Positions 47,012 through 55,223 of a stretch of DNA of 64,000 bases are shown in pieces; position 1 is the first letter of the stretch; every line of letters begins with the position of its first letter. A program made the position numbers and the translations under genes. The stretch is from Lachnospiraceae bacterium XPB1003 (GTDB lineage: Bacteria; Bacillota; Clostridia; Lachnospirales; Lachnospiraceae), in assembly GCA_900102065.1 (NCBI GenBank), contig FMVK01000003.1:1-64000 (forward strand), given 5' to 3'. Under the pieces are notes generated by a model. The model made no database searches, was not told the origin of the DNA, and saw only the letters and a list, made by a program, of their open reading frames with translations.

Positions 47012-47040
47012 AATTCCGGATCTTCATCCGGGATTTTTTT
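47012..47040 (+). terminator. Terminator after clpX
   Basis: TCCGGAT-CTTC-ATCCGGG with seven T. Confidence 0.85.
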
Positions 47041-47288
47041 GACGTTCGCCACCCATCTTTTTAATCCATATACTCGTTCAAATATTCGCTAAAATAATCT
47101 TCAAATATCTATCCGAATATCCGCCTAAATTTCTGTCAAAATATCCGCCTGAATGTCTGTTCGAATTTCCGTCAAAAAATCGCCCAAAGGGGTTGGTTTA
47201 CATAAAATCCCCGCTCATTTTAACCGGAAAACGCTTCACAGGCGTGGTTAACATAACATCGACGCTCTAAAGCCCCTTTTTGCACCAT
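47041..47288. other. Noncoding region with degenerate repeats
   Basis: Between two terminators. First half: repeated short units like TCAAATATCCGCC and TCGAATTTCCGTC at roughly 15-25 base steps. Second half: a 22-bp imperfect direct repeat at 47195-47216 and 47246-47267 (core ACATAA-ATC--CGCTC). No ORF with a ribosome site could be supported. Confidence 0.6.
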
Positions 47289-47321
47289 AAAAAAAGTCCC
47301 CGGTCAATTACTGACCGGGGA
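47289..47321 (-). terminator. Strong terminator of the carbamate kinase gene
   Basis: CCCCGGTCA-ATTAC-TGACCGGGG; on the minus strand the stem is followed by a T-run (A-run at 47289-47295). Confidence 0.88.
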
Positions 47322-47406
47322 ATGTTAAATCATAACTTTACGTGATTGTATCGATTATTATACAAATGCGGAAATGCTCCAAAACAGCCCTGAAATGTTA
47401 TGTAAA

Positions 47407-48342
47407 TCAGGCTTTTATCACTGTTCCGGCCTTTCCGTGGAGTGCATCATCCGTTTTTGCAAGGGAAGTGATGAGAACTGTACCGTTAGGAACGGCTTTC
47501 AGATATGAGATGGCAGCTTCGATCTTGGGAAGCATGTTGGTCTCTCCGAATTCATCTGCCTCGATATACTTCTCAGCTTCCGCAACAGTCATTGAGGTAA
47601 TGGGAGTCTGATCGGGTGTACCGAAAGATTTGTATACACAATCAACGGAGGTGAAGATGATGAGCTCATCAGCATTAAGATCCGAAGCGAGCTTTCCGGC
47701 GATGCTGTCCTTCTCGATGACAGCGGAAGCACCTTTAAGCTTATGACCCTGTTCTATAACAGGTATACCACCGCCTCCGCAGGCGATGATATTTTCGCCG
47801 GCTTCTGCCAGAGTCCTGATTGATTCGATCTCTACTATGCGAAGAGGCTTGGGTGCAGCGATGATCCTTCTGAATCCGTTGCCGGGGATCTCCTTTACGA
47901 AGTTGCCCTTTTTGATCTCGACTTCTGCATCCTCAGCGGACATATTTCTTCCGATTAGTTTCTGGGGTTCATAGAAAGCCTCGTCATAGGGATCTACGGT
48001 AACCTGTGTAAGCAGGGTGACAACGGGAGTAGCATCTCCTCTGTTTAAAAGCTCCGAGTGAAGAGAGTTCTGAAGATCGTATCCGATATAACCCTGGCTC
48101 ATGGCAGAGCATACGCACATGGGAGCGGGAGTATAGTCTATATATACGCGCCTGAGCTCGGTCATGGCTTTGTGTATCATGCTGACCTGAGGTCCGTTGG
48201 AATGTGTTATGGTCAACTGCCTGTCCTGACATGCAAGATCTGCAAGTGCAGATGCGGTGATCTTAACGGCATCCATCTGTTCGAGTGTGTTGTATCCGAG
48301 GGCTTCATGTCCCAGGGAGACTACGGTTTTCTTCTTATCCAA
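47407..48342 (-). CDS. arcC: Carbamate kinase
   Basis: 311 residues, the family length. It makes ATP and carbamate from carbamoyl phosphate, usually the last step of arginine or agmatine/allantoin breakdown. Seen: ITHSNGPQVSM, AMSQGYIGYDLQ, IACGGGGIPVI and IEKDSIAGKLASDLNAD. GGAGG seven bases before TTG 48342 marks the start; an in-frame ATG upstream is less well placed. The family usually begins VVxLGGNAL; here it is VVSLGHEALG, an unusual change. No arginine deiminase genes adjoin it. Confidence 0.92.
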   Translation of the reverse strand: MDKKKTVVSLGHEALGYNTLEQMDAVKITASALADLACQDRQLTITHSNGPQVSMIHKAMTELRRVYIDYTPAPMCVCSAMSQGYIGYDLQNSLHSELLNRGDATPVVTLLTQVTVDPYDEAFYEPQKLIGRNMSAEDAEVEIKKGNFVKEIPGNGFRRIIAAPKPLRIVEIESIRTLAEAGENIIACGGGGIPVIEQGHKLKGASAVIEKDSIAGKLASDLNADELIIFTSVDCVYKSFGTPDQTPITSMTVAEAEKYIEADEFGETNMLPKIEAAISYLKAVPNGTVLITSLAKTDDALHGKAGTVIKA

Positions 48343-48361
48343 GCTGACACCTCCGCGAAGA

Positions 48362-48381
48362 GATATCACAAGCGTGATATC
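48362..48381 (-). promoter_or_regulatory. Hairpin in the arcC leader
   Basis: GATATCAC-AAGC-GTGATATC, a perfect 8-bp stem, just upstream of the arcC ribosome site. A 10-bp palindrome GTTACGTAAC lies at 48405-48414, and TATACT (minus strand, 48428-48423) could be the -10 box. Confidence 0.5.
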
Positions 48382-48484
48382 AGATTCTTCTTTACAATAA
48401 AAAAGTTACGTAACCTTATGAAAGTATAGCACGTAATATAGAAGAAATCTATTGTTTTTTGAAGGTTATGAAGTCCCGGGAATG

Positions 48485-48513
48485 TTGCAACGGTGCGGTA
48501 AACGGGGTAGAAT
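48485..48513 (+). promoter_or_regulatory. Promoter placing the start at the ATG of a ClpX-like gene
   Basis: TTGCAA (48485-48490), 17-base spacer, TAGAAT (48508-48513). The ATG begins seven bases after the -10 box, where transcription itself should begin. Confidence 0.62.
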
Positions 48514-48519
48514 AAATTC

Positions 48520-50052
48520 ATGATCAATATTTTCAGAAATCTTGATAATTCAGGCAGACAAAAGTCGAGACACCCCGGAGAAAAGCTGCCGGGGAATACT
48601 CATGCAGGTGTGTCTGAATACATATCGAGACACTTAGGTGCCGTTTACCCGGGTGAACCCGAGGATTGTGAAGATATGGCCATCTATATCGAGATGCTTT
48701 ATTTTCGCGTTATCGAGGATGCTTCCATAAAGCCTGAGGCACGCAGCCTCGCGGATATGTTGGATAAGCTTGATGATGATCTGGCTTATTCAAAGGAGAT
48801 TTTTGGGAAAAGAGCACGTTTTGTACTTGATTTTCTGGAAGCGGATCTGCTCAGAGGTTCCATGAAGAACGGAGGCGAGGATGATGCATGCCTTATAATA
48901 GGTAAGATCATTACCATAAGGATGCGTTATTTCGGTCAAAAGAGCGACAAGTCCCGCATCAACGGGAAGATCTATCCCGCCCAGATCAAAGCATATCTCG
49001 ATACATATATCATAGGTCAGACCGATGCCAAGATCGCGGTGTCCAATGCTGTATACGGTCATGGTAAGCGTGTCAGACATCCAAATACAAGATTTGCGCC
49101 TGATGTTGTACTGCTGATCGGCCCCTCCGGCTGCGGCAAGAGCGAGATCATGCGCAGGATAAGGGAGCTGACGGGATACCCCATGGTATTTACGGATGTT
49201 TCCAATCTCGGAGCCAGCCAGTATCGCGGCAGACACAAGGAGGACATCCTCTATGAGCTTTATGAGGCGGCAGGCAAGGATAAGAAGTTAGCCGAAAAAG
49301 GCATTGTTTTCATGGACGAATTCGACAAGCTCCTGCTCCCCGCCGTATCCGAGAAGGGGATCAACGTTCATGATGACGTTCAGTCCCAGCTGCTCACCAT
49401 GCTTGAGGGAAGTGATGTGGAGCTTAAAAATGACGGCCAGTCACTTGTACTCAATACTTCCAAGATGCTTTTTGTCCTGGCGGGTGCTTTTCAGGGAATC
49501 GATGAGTTCATCAAGGCTGACAAGATGAAAAAGGAAAAGGTTCCCGGAAATATGGGATTCCTTTCACCTCTTTCCAAAGATATGGATCTGGAACTTGTCA
49601 GAAATAATATCAATCATGAAGTCCTTATGAATTACGGCATGAAGCGTGAGCTGGCTGGACGTATCTGCAGCATCGCTGTGCTTGAGAAGCTTAAGCTTGA
49701 GGATATGATCAGGATCTTAAAGGAACCCAGGGATAACCTGATCGAACGTTATGCAAGGGAGATAAGGCTGTCTTCCGGAGCCGAACTTTGTTTCGATGAT
49801 ACTGCCATCACGGCCATTGCGGAGACCGCAATAAAGATGCCGGTGGGAGCGAGAGCACTTCAGTCCATCGTGGGAGACATAATGATGCCGGTGCTTTACA
49901 GGGCTCCCGGTATAGATAATCTTAAGAAGATAATCATAAGCAGGGACGTAGTCGAAGGCAAAGCCGTTCCGGATTATATCACTTCCGAAGACGAGTCACT
50001 TGACGGCATGATCTTAGAGGGGTACGGAGAGACAAATGCAGGAAGTCTTTAA
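48520..50052 (+). CDS. Divergent ClpX-like AAA+ ATPase (paralogue A)
   Basis: 510 residues. The first 150 residues are helical and lack the ClpX zinc site. The AAA+ core begins IKAYLDTYIIGQTDAK, as in ClpX. Walker A GPSGCGKS (201-208), Walker B FMDEFDKL, sensor 1 FVLAGAFQG, arginine finger ELAGRI and sensor 2 VGARALQS are intact, so ATP hydrolysis is likely. The pore loop reads Q-Y235-R-G instead of GY(V/I)G, and the ClpP-docking loop M345-G-F resembles IGF. Probably an unfoldase with altered substrate grip. Overlaps the next gene by 17 bases. Confidence 0.85.
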   Translation: MINIFRNLDNSGRQKSRHPGEKLPGNTHAGVSEYISRHLGAVYPGEPEDCEDMAIYIEMLYFRVIEDASIKPEARSLADMLDKLDDDLAYSKEIFGKRARFVLDFLEADLLRGSMKNGGEDDACLIIGKIITIRMRYFGQKSDKSRINGKIYPAQIKAYLDTYIIGQTDAKIAVSNAVYGHGKRVRHPNTRFAPDVVLLIGPSGCGKSEIMRRIRELTGYPMVFTDVSNLGASQYRGRHKEDILYELYEAAGKDKKLAEKGIVFMDEFDKLLLPAVSEKGINVHDDVQSQLLTMLEGSDVELKNDGQSLVLNTSKMLFVLAGAFQGIDEFIKADKMKKEKVPGNMGFLSPLSKDMDLELVRNNINHEVLMNYGMKRELAGRICSIAVLEKLKLEDMIRILKEPRDNLIERYAREIRLSSGAELCFDDTAITAIAETAIKMPVGARALQSIVGDIMMPVLYRAPGIDNLKKIIISRDVVEGKAVPDYITSEDESLDGMILEGYGETNAGSL

Positions 50053-51589
50053 TCTTGATACTACCGAAGAACAGAGATTGTTCATCAAGAAGGAACTGGA
50101 ACTATATGAAGCGGAGGGAGGATATCTTTCCGACTCGGTCCTTCTTGAAAAATATTTTGTTATCATAATCCATTATCTTATGATAAGGCGACCGAAATTC
50201 GATCGTAACAGCTCCAGTATCTGCAAGCTTCTGGGTGCCAGTTACAAGGTGAAGAATTACAGGAGCGCATTCTGGACTATCATTTCCGAATCACTTAATA
50301 CAATGCCGGATGATGAGATCTTTTTCGGTGCCCGTGCGGTGGAAAAAGAGATCACCAACAATGAGATAGATGAAGCTTTTTCTTTCATGCAGTATGAGCT
50401 GGGGAAGATTGAAGATCCCGAGGAAAGAAACAAGCAGCTGGGAACACTGGCGTTTTGCCGTGTCCGCTACAGGCCGGGCGTCAGATTTAACGATATCAGG
50501 ATGAAGGAGGAAGGCGTTTCTTCCGATAAGAAAAAGAAGAAGAGCCCATTCATTATCCAGTGTGAGAAATTCTTAAGCAGATATACACCTGAAAAGATAA
50601 AGGAATATCTGGACAGATTTGTGGTAGGTCAGGATGACAGTAAGAGAGTGCTGAGCACTGCCGTATATAATCACTATCTGAGGATCCTTTATCCGGAGGA
50701 GAGGCTCATCAAGAGCAATGTTCTCCTGGTGGGACCTACAGGCTGTGGAAAGACTGAGCTTATCAGACGTATATCCGATCTGGTGAATGTTCCCGTATCG
50801 ATAACGGATTTCAGCGGGATAGTGGCGACACCGTGGCGCGGACGCAACAAGGAAGAGGCGCTCTCTTCCTTATATCTGAAGGCGGGAAATGATATCGAGG
50901 CGGCAGAGCACGGGATCATTTTCTGTGATGAATTCGATAAGGTCATACCTTCCAGGAAATATTCGAGAGGCGGAGACATTAACGATGAGCTCCAGGGCCA
51001 GCTCCTTGGAATGTTTGAAGGAACGGATATAGATGTTCCGCTCAGAGAGGGCAGCTCGGAGATCATCAAGATGGATACCACCGATATCCTCTTTGTCTGC
51101 GCAGGAGCTTTTGAAGGCCTGGATGAGATCGTAAGAAAAGATCTGGACAAGGCAGGCATAGGCTTTGGAAGAGAGGTTAAGGATACCGGAGTATTCGAAC
51201 TGACGCCGGACAACTTAGAGAAGAAGCATCTGATCTCATACGGCATGAAGCCCGAACTTGCGGGAAGACTGTCGGCGGTGAGCGTACTGCGTAAGCTCGA
51301 CCGTGCGGCACTCAGACGGGTCCTCACGGAGCCTGAAGATAATGTGCTGGAGCGCTATGTCAATGAGTTCAGAGAAGAGGACAATATCGAGCTTACATTT
51401 ACCGATGAAGCACTTGAAGTGATAATCGATAAAGTGATGAATATGAACATAGGCGCAAGAGGCCTTAATTCCATAATCCATGATATTTTGAACGAGACGA
51501 TGTTCGAAGTACCCTCGCTTGAAACAGTTAGTAAAGTGACAGTTACCGGAGAGGCGGCAGACGGAAAGGAGAAACCTCTATACAGCTGA
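50036..51589 (+). CDS. Divergent ClpX-like AAA+ ATPase (paralogue B)
   Basis: 517 residues. The first 180 residues are helical, without zinc ligands, and differ from paralogue A. The core begins IKEYLDRFVVGQDDSK. Walker A GPTGCGKT (233-240), Walker B FCDEFDKV, sensor 1 FVCAGAFEG, arginine finger ELAGRL, sensor 2 IGARGLNS. Pore loop P-W267-R-G replaces GYVG; the docking loop I375-G-F is exact, so it should bind ClpP. Paralogues A and B share the xRGRxKE pore segment, so may form mixed rings. The stop is one base before the GGDEF gene. Confidence 0.85.
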   Translation: MQEVFNLDTTEEQRLFIKKELELYEAEGGYLSDSVLLEKYFVIIIHYLMIRRPKFDRNSSSICKLLGASYKVKNYRSAFWTIISESLNTMPDDEIFFGARAVEKEITNNEIDEAFSFMQYELGKIEDPEERNKQLGTLAFCRVRYRPGVRFNDIRMKEEGVSSDKKKKKSPFIIQCEKFLSRYTPEKIKEYLDRFVVGQDDSKRVLSTAVYNHYLRILYPEERLIKSNVLLVGPTGCGKTELIRRISDLVNVPVSITDFSGIVATPWRGRNKEEALSSLYLKAGNDIEAAEHGIIFCDEFDKVIPSRKYSRGGDINDELQGQLLGMFEGTDIDVPLREGSSEIIKMDTTDILFVCAGAFEGLDEIVRKDLDKAGIGFGREVKDTGVFELTPDNLEKKHLISYGMKPELAGRLSAVSVLRKLDRAALRRVLTEPEDNVLERYVNEFREEDNIELTFTDEALEVIIDKVMNMNIGARGLNSIIHDILNETMFEVPSLETVSKVTVTGEAADGKEKPLYS

Positions 51590-51590
51590 A

Positions 51591-53120
51591 ATGATCGATT
51601 CGAGATTGGGAAAGCTTCAAAGAAAGATACTTGTGGCAACGATGTTTCCCGTTATGATAATGGGATGCATGATCGTTCTTTTTTCGATGAAAAGATATGA
51701 ATCTCTTGTTTCGGAAGAGGTGGATAATTCGCTCCTTACAACGGCAAAAGCGGTACAGATGATGTATGACGATCTGTATCCGGGCGATTATGTGTTGGTA
51801 GGAGATACATTTGTTTCATTATATAAGGGTGAGAAAGAACTGACAGGAGATCATGCGCTGATAGATTCCATGGGCAGTGAGACCGGGACAACCATCACAT
51901 TGTTCTATAAGGATGCAAGGGTCCTCACAACCATGGTCAGTGAGAACGGTGCCCGTCCCATAGGTACCAAGCTCAATGACAGGATATACAAGACAATGGA
52001 GTCCAAGCCTGCTGTTGCTTATTACTCCGGATCGATCGGTGATGAGGAATATTATGAGTGTTATATGCCCCTCATCAATTCAGACGGAACCTTTATAGGT
52101 ATCATCGGTACCGGTATGCCGGCAGCTACTGTCAAAGCAAAAGTCAGACATGCTACGTGGCCTATATTCACAGGTGCTCTGCTTTTAATGCTGGTTGCAT
52201 CCCTCATCAGTATCAGATATACGACGGGAATGGTAAAGTCTATCGGAGACATCGGAAAGTTCTTAAGTGTTGTAACTTCCGGTAAGCTTGATGCGGTAAT
52301 GAACGGTCAGACGATCAAGAGAAATGATGAGATCGGAGATACTGCTCAGGCTGTCGTAAAGATGAGAGATGTGCTGAGGATCATGGTGGAAAAGGATCCT
52401 CTCACCATGCTTTATAACAGAAGGTGCGGAAGCGGAAGATTTAAGAAGCTTCAGGAGAATGCAAAAAGGAGCGGCATTCCGTATTGCGTTGTCCTCGGAG
52501 ATATAGATTTCTTTAAGAAAGTTAATGATACATATGGTCATGATGCCGGTGACGAGGTCCTTAAATTCGTGGCGCTGGAACTCAGGCGGATGATGATGGG
52601 CAAGGGCTTCGCTGCCAGATGGGGCGGAGAGGAATTCTTACTTGTTTTTGACGACAGTAATATTGATGAGACCAGAAAAGAAATGGAAGCATTCCTTGAC
52701 AGGATAAGAGCTTCTGTGATCCATTACGCCTCTAAAGAGATACGGATCACAATGACATTCGGTATCCTTGCCGGTGATCCCGAAGAAGATATGAAAGAGT
52801 CGGTTAAAAAAGTGGACGAGGCTCTATATTACGGAAAGGAAAACGGAAGAAACCGTATCATAAAATATTCGGATCTGACTATAAACGAAAGTGGAAAACA
52901 AGTACTTGTCAGTGAAGAAAAGTCTGATAGAATTAATGAGGATTCTATGGATGAGTTTGCTTCGCTCCTTGAAGGATTCAGTCATGACAGATCATCGGAT
53001 GCTAAATCGGATGCTAAATCGGAGGCTAAAGTGGAAGAACAGATGGAAGATCTGATAATGAAGCTTTCCGAAAACGTGATGCATGATATGAATGGGAAGG
53101 AACGCAAAACAAAAGAGTAA
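51591..53120 (+). CDS. Membrane diguanylate cyclase (single Cache, HAMP, GGDEF)
   Basis: 509 residues. Membrane helix at about 13-30, an extracytoplasmic Cache-like sensor (about 40-190, with TGTTITLFYKDARVLTTM), a second helix (about 193-212), HAMP, then a GGDEF domain with DPLTMLYNRR, LGDIDFFKKVNDTYGHDAGD and active-site GGEEF (about 345-349). It makes cyclic di-GMP. The product-inhibition RxxD site before GGEEF is absent. The tail has three 12-bp repeats (DAKS, 52995-53031) and an acidic end. It is the third gene of the ClpX-like operon. Confidence 0.92.
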   Translation: MIDSRLGKLQRKILVATMFPVMIMGCMIVLFSMKRYESLVSEEVDNSLLTTAKAVQMMYDDLYPGDYVLVGDTFVSLYKGEKELTGDHALIDSMGSETGTTITLFYKDARVLTTMVSENGARPIGTKLNDRIYKTMESKPAVAYYSGSIGDEEYYECYMPLINSDGTFIGIIGTGMPAATVKAKVRHATWPIFTGALLLMLVASLISIRYTTGMVKSIGDIGKFLSVVTSGKLDAVMNGQTIKRNDEIGDTAQAVVKMRDVLRIMVEKDPLTMLYNRRCGSGRFKKLQENAKRSGIPYCVVLGDIDFFKKVNDTYGHDAGDEVLKFVALELRRMMMGKGFAARWGGEEFLLVFDDSNIDETRKEMEAFLDRIRASVIHYASKEIRITMTFGILAGDPEEDMKESVKKVDEALYYGKENGRNRIIKYSDLTINESGKQVLVSEEKSDRINEDSMDEFASLLEGFSHDRSSDAKSDAKSEAKVEEQMEDLIMKLSENVMHDMNGKERKTKE

Positions 53121-53124
53121 ACAG

Positions 53125-53204
53125 GCGGGTATGGCGGAATTGGCAGACGCGCCAGATTTAGGTTCTGGTGGGAGACTGTGCAGGTTCAAATCCTGTTACC
53201 CGCA
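53125..53204 (+). tRNA. tRNA-Leu (anticodon UAG)
   Basis: The acceptor arms GCGGGTA and TACCCGC pair fully, followed by discriminator A. The anticodon arm CCAGA-TTTAGGT-TCTGG shows TAG. The T arm is CAGG-TTCAAAT-CCTG. CCA is not encoded. It begins four bases after the GGDEF gene stop. Confidence 0.94.
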
Positions 53205-53257
53205 CGTGTGTCGCATTGTCTGCGGCACATCACATCATTAAGAAAAGGAGAAGGATC

Positions 53258-54916
53258 ATGGAAATTTCACCACTTCAGAAGGCAAGATATGAGTACGTTC
53301 CCAAGCTTCCGGGAATGCTCAGAAACGGTATCGCAGATATCTGCGTTAAGGAAGGTGCTGCTACAGCAAGCGTGGCAGATCAGGATAAGATCAAAGCTCT
53401 TTTCCCCAATACTTACGGAAAAAATGAGATCACTTTCGAAAAAGGTTCAAATACTTCCGCTGCAAAGAAGCAGGTTGTAGGTGTAATCCTTTCCGGTGGA
53501 CAGGCACCCGGCGGACACAACGTTATCTCCGGTCTTTACGATGCACTTAAGGCTACAAACAGCGAGAACGTTCTCCTTGGTTTCAAGGGCGGTCCCGACG
53601 GACTTCTTAAGGATGATTATGTAGAATTCGATGACAAGTTCATCGACGCATACAGAAATACAGGCGGATTCGATATCATCGGTTCCGGCAGAACAAAGCT
53701 CGAGACAAAGGAGCAGTTCGCTATCGTTGCAGAGAATGCAAAGAAGAACGGACTTACAGCTATCGTTATCATCGGTGGTGACGATTCCAATACAAATGCC
53801 GCAACTCTTGCAGAGTACATGGCAGCAAATAACACAGGCGTACAGGTTATCGGATGCCCCAAGACTATCGACGGTGACTTAAAGAATGAAGATATCGAGG
53901 CTTCTTTCGGTTTCGATACAGCTACAAAGACATACTCCGAGCTTATCGGTAACATCGAGCGTGATGCTAACTCAGCTAAGAAGTACTGGCACTTCATCAA
54001 GGTTATGGGCCGTTCCGCTTCTCACGTTGCTCTTGAGTGTGCACTTGAGACACAGCCCAACATCTGCCTTATCGGTGAGGAAGTTGCTGCAAAGAAGATG
54101 TCTCTTGCACAGATCACCAACTACATCGCAGATGCAGTTGAGAAGAGAGGCAATAACGGAGAAAACTTCGGCGTTGCCATCATTCCCGAGGGTATCGTAG
54201 AATTCGTTCCCGAGTTCTCCGCACTCATCAAAGAAATCAACGAACTCCTTGCAGGCAGCAAGACAGAAGAGTTCAATGCACTTCCCGACTGGAATGCAAA
54301 GTATGAATTCATCAAAGCAGGCCTTACAGCTGATGCTTTCAAGGTATTCGATATCCTTCCTCAGTTCGTTCAGCAGCAGCTCTTCCTTGAGAGAGATCCT
54401 CACGGAAACGTACAGGTTTCTCTTATCGAGTCCGAGAAGCTCTTCTCCGAGATGGTTAAGGCTGAGCTTGCAAAGAGAAAGTCAGCAGGAACATACAAGG
54501 GTAAGTTCGGTGCACAGCATCACTTCTTCGGATATGAAGGAAGATGTGCATTCCCTTCAAACTTCGATGCGGATTACTGCTACTCACTCGGATACAATGC
54601 ATTCATGCTTATCCAGTATGGTTACACCGGATATCTCTCAAAGGTATCAAATATCAGCAAGCCTGCTGAGCAGTGGGTTGCAGGCGGTATGCCCATCACA
54701 AAGATGATGAACATGGAGAGAAGAAACGGTGAAGACAAGCCCGTTATCAGAAAGGCTCTTGTAGAGCTTGACGGCAAGCCTTTCAAGTATTTCGAGGCTC
54801 ACAGAGAGCAGTGGGCAGTAGAGACATGCTTCACATATCCCGGCGCTATCCAGTACTACGGACCTTCGGAAGTGTGCGATATCACTACAAGAACTCTTGC
54901 TCTTGAAAAGGGCTGA
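53258..54916 (+). CDS. pfp: Pyrophosphate-dependent phosphofructokinase, long type
   Basis: 552 residues, the length of the long PFP clade (plants, spirochaetes, some Clostridia). It phosphorylates fructose-6-phosphate with pyrophosphate, reversibly. [12 protein letters not shown] at the start of the nucleotide-like site, [12 protein letters not shown] with D in place of the ATP-type G, and [10 protein letters not shown] with the lysine that goes with PPi use, plus [25 protein letters not shown] before ATG 53258. Codon use is strongly biased, which suggests high expression. Confidence 0.95.
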   Translation: MEISPLQKARYEYVPKLPGMLRNGIADICVKEGAATASVADQDKIKALFPNTYGKNEITFEKGSNTSAAKKQVVGVILSGGQAPGGHNVISGLYDALKATNSENVLLGFKGGPDGLLKDDYVEFDDKFIDAYRNTGGFDIIGSGRTKLETKEQFAIVAENAKKNGLTAIVIIGGDDSNTNAATLAEYMAANNTGVQVIGCPKTIDGDLKNEDIEASFGFDTATKTYSELIGNIERDANSAKKYWHFIKVMGRSASHVALECALETQPNICLIGEEVAAKKMSLAQITNYIADAVEKRGNNGENFGVAIIPEGIVEFVPEFSALIKEINELLAGSKTEEFNALPDWNAKYEFIKAGLTADAFKVFDILPQFVQQQLFLERDPHGNVQVSLIESEKLFSEMVKAELAKRKSAGTYKGKFGAQHHFFGYEGRCAFPSNFDADYCYSLGYNAFMLIQYGYTGYLSKVSNISKPAEQWVAGGMPITKMMNMERRNGEDKPVIRKALVELDGKPFKYFEAHREQWAVETCFTYPGAIQYYGPSEVCDITTRTLALEKG

Positions 54917-54950
54917 GCTCCGCTACATCGGATGATCTGATCATTACAAG

Positions 54951-54988
54951 CCGCCGTGGCTGTAAGTCACGGCGGTTTATTAATTTTT
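54951..54988 (+). terminator. Terminator after pfp
   Basis: CCGCCGTG and CACGGCGG pair around nine bases, with a T-rich tail. Confidence 0.82.
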
Positions 54989-55141
54989 ATGGTATAACAT
55001 GGACGTTTTGCCGTAATCAGGAGGGGACCGCGAGACAAGGATGTCGAGCACCGACTGATTATGGTATAACATGGACGTTTTGCCGTAATCAGGAGGGGAC
55101 CGCGAGACAAGGATGTCGAGCACCGACTGATTATGGTATAA
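54989..55141. repeat. 72-bp perfect tandem duplication before glmS
   Basis: Units start at 54989 and 55061; a third begins at 55133 and stops after nine bases. The two full units are identical. Each begins with TGGTATAA, a promoter -10-like sequence. Confidence 0.95.
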
Positions 55142-55142
55142 T
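55135..55142 (+). promoter_or_regulatory. Extended -10 of the glmS promoter
   Basis: TGGTATAAT at the start of the broken third unit gives a consensus -10 (TATAAT, 55137-55142) with TG one base upstream. In the two full units this reads TATAAC. The -35 position has only a weak match (TGTCGA). Confidence 0.55.
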
Positions 55143-55223
55143 GTACGCTGAGTTAAAAACTGTACAAAACGCATTAATACATTGGAACGGTTATTACGAG
55201 TATTACGATGAAAGGAAAACACA

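Noticed and set aside
47407-48342. Arginine deiminase cluster around carbamate kinase
   Set aside because: No arcA, arcB or transporter gene is found on either side; the gene stands alone.
54980-55222. Minus-strand ORF across the 72-bp repeats
   Set aside because: The repeated protein sequence only reflects the DNA repeat (72 is a multiple of 3); there is no ribosome site.
55142-55223. glmS ribozyme or riboswitch upstream of glmS
   Set aside because: Only about 80 bases separate the repeats from the gene, and I see no ribozyme core pattern; the upstream DNA is the 72-bp repeat.
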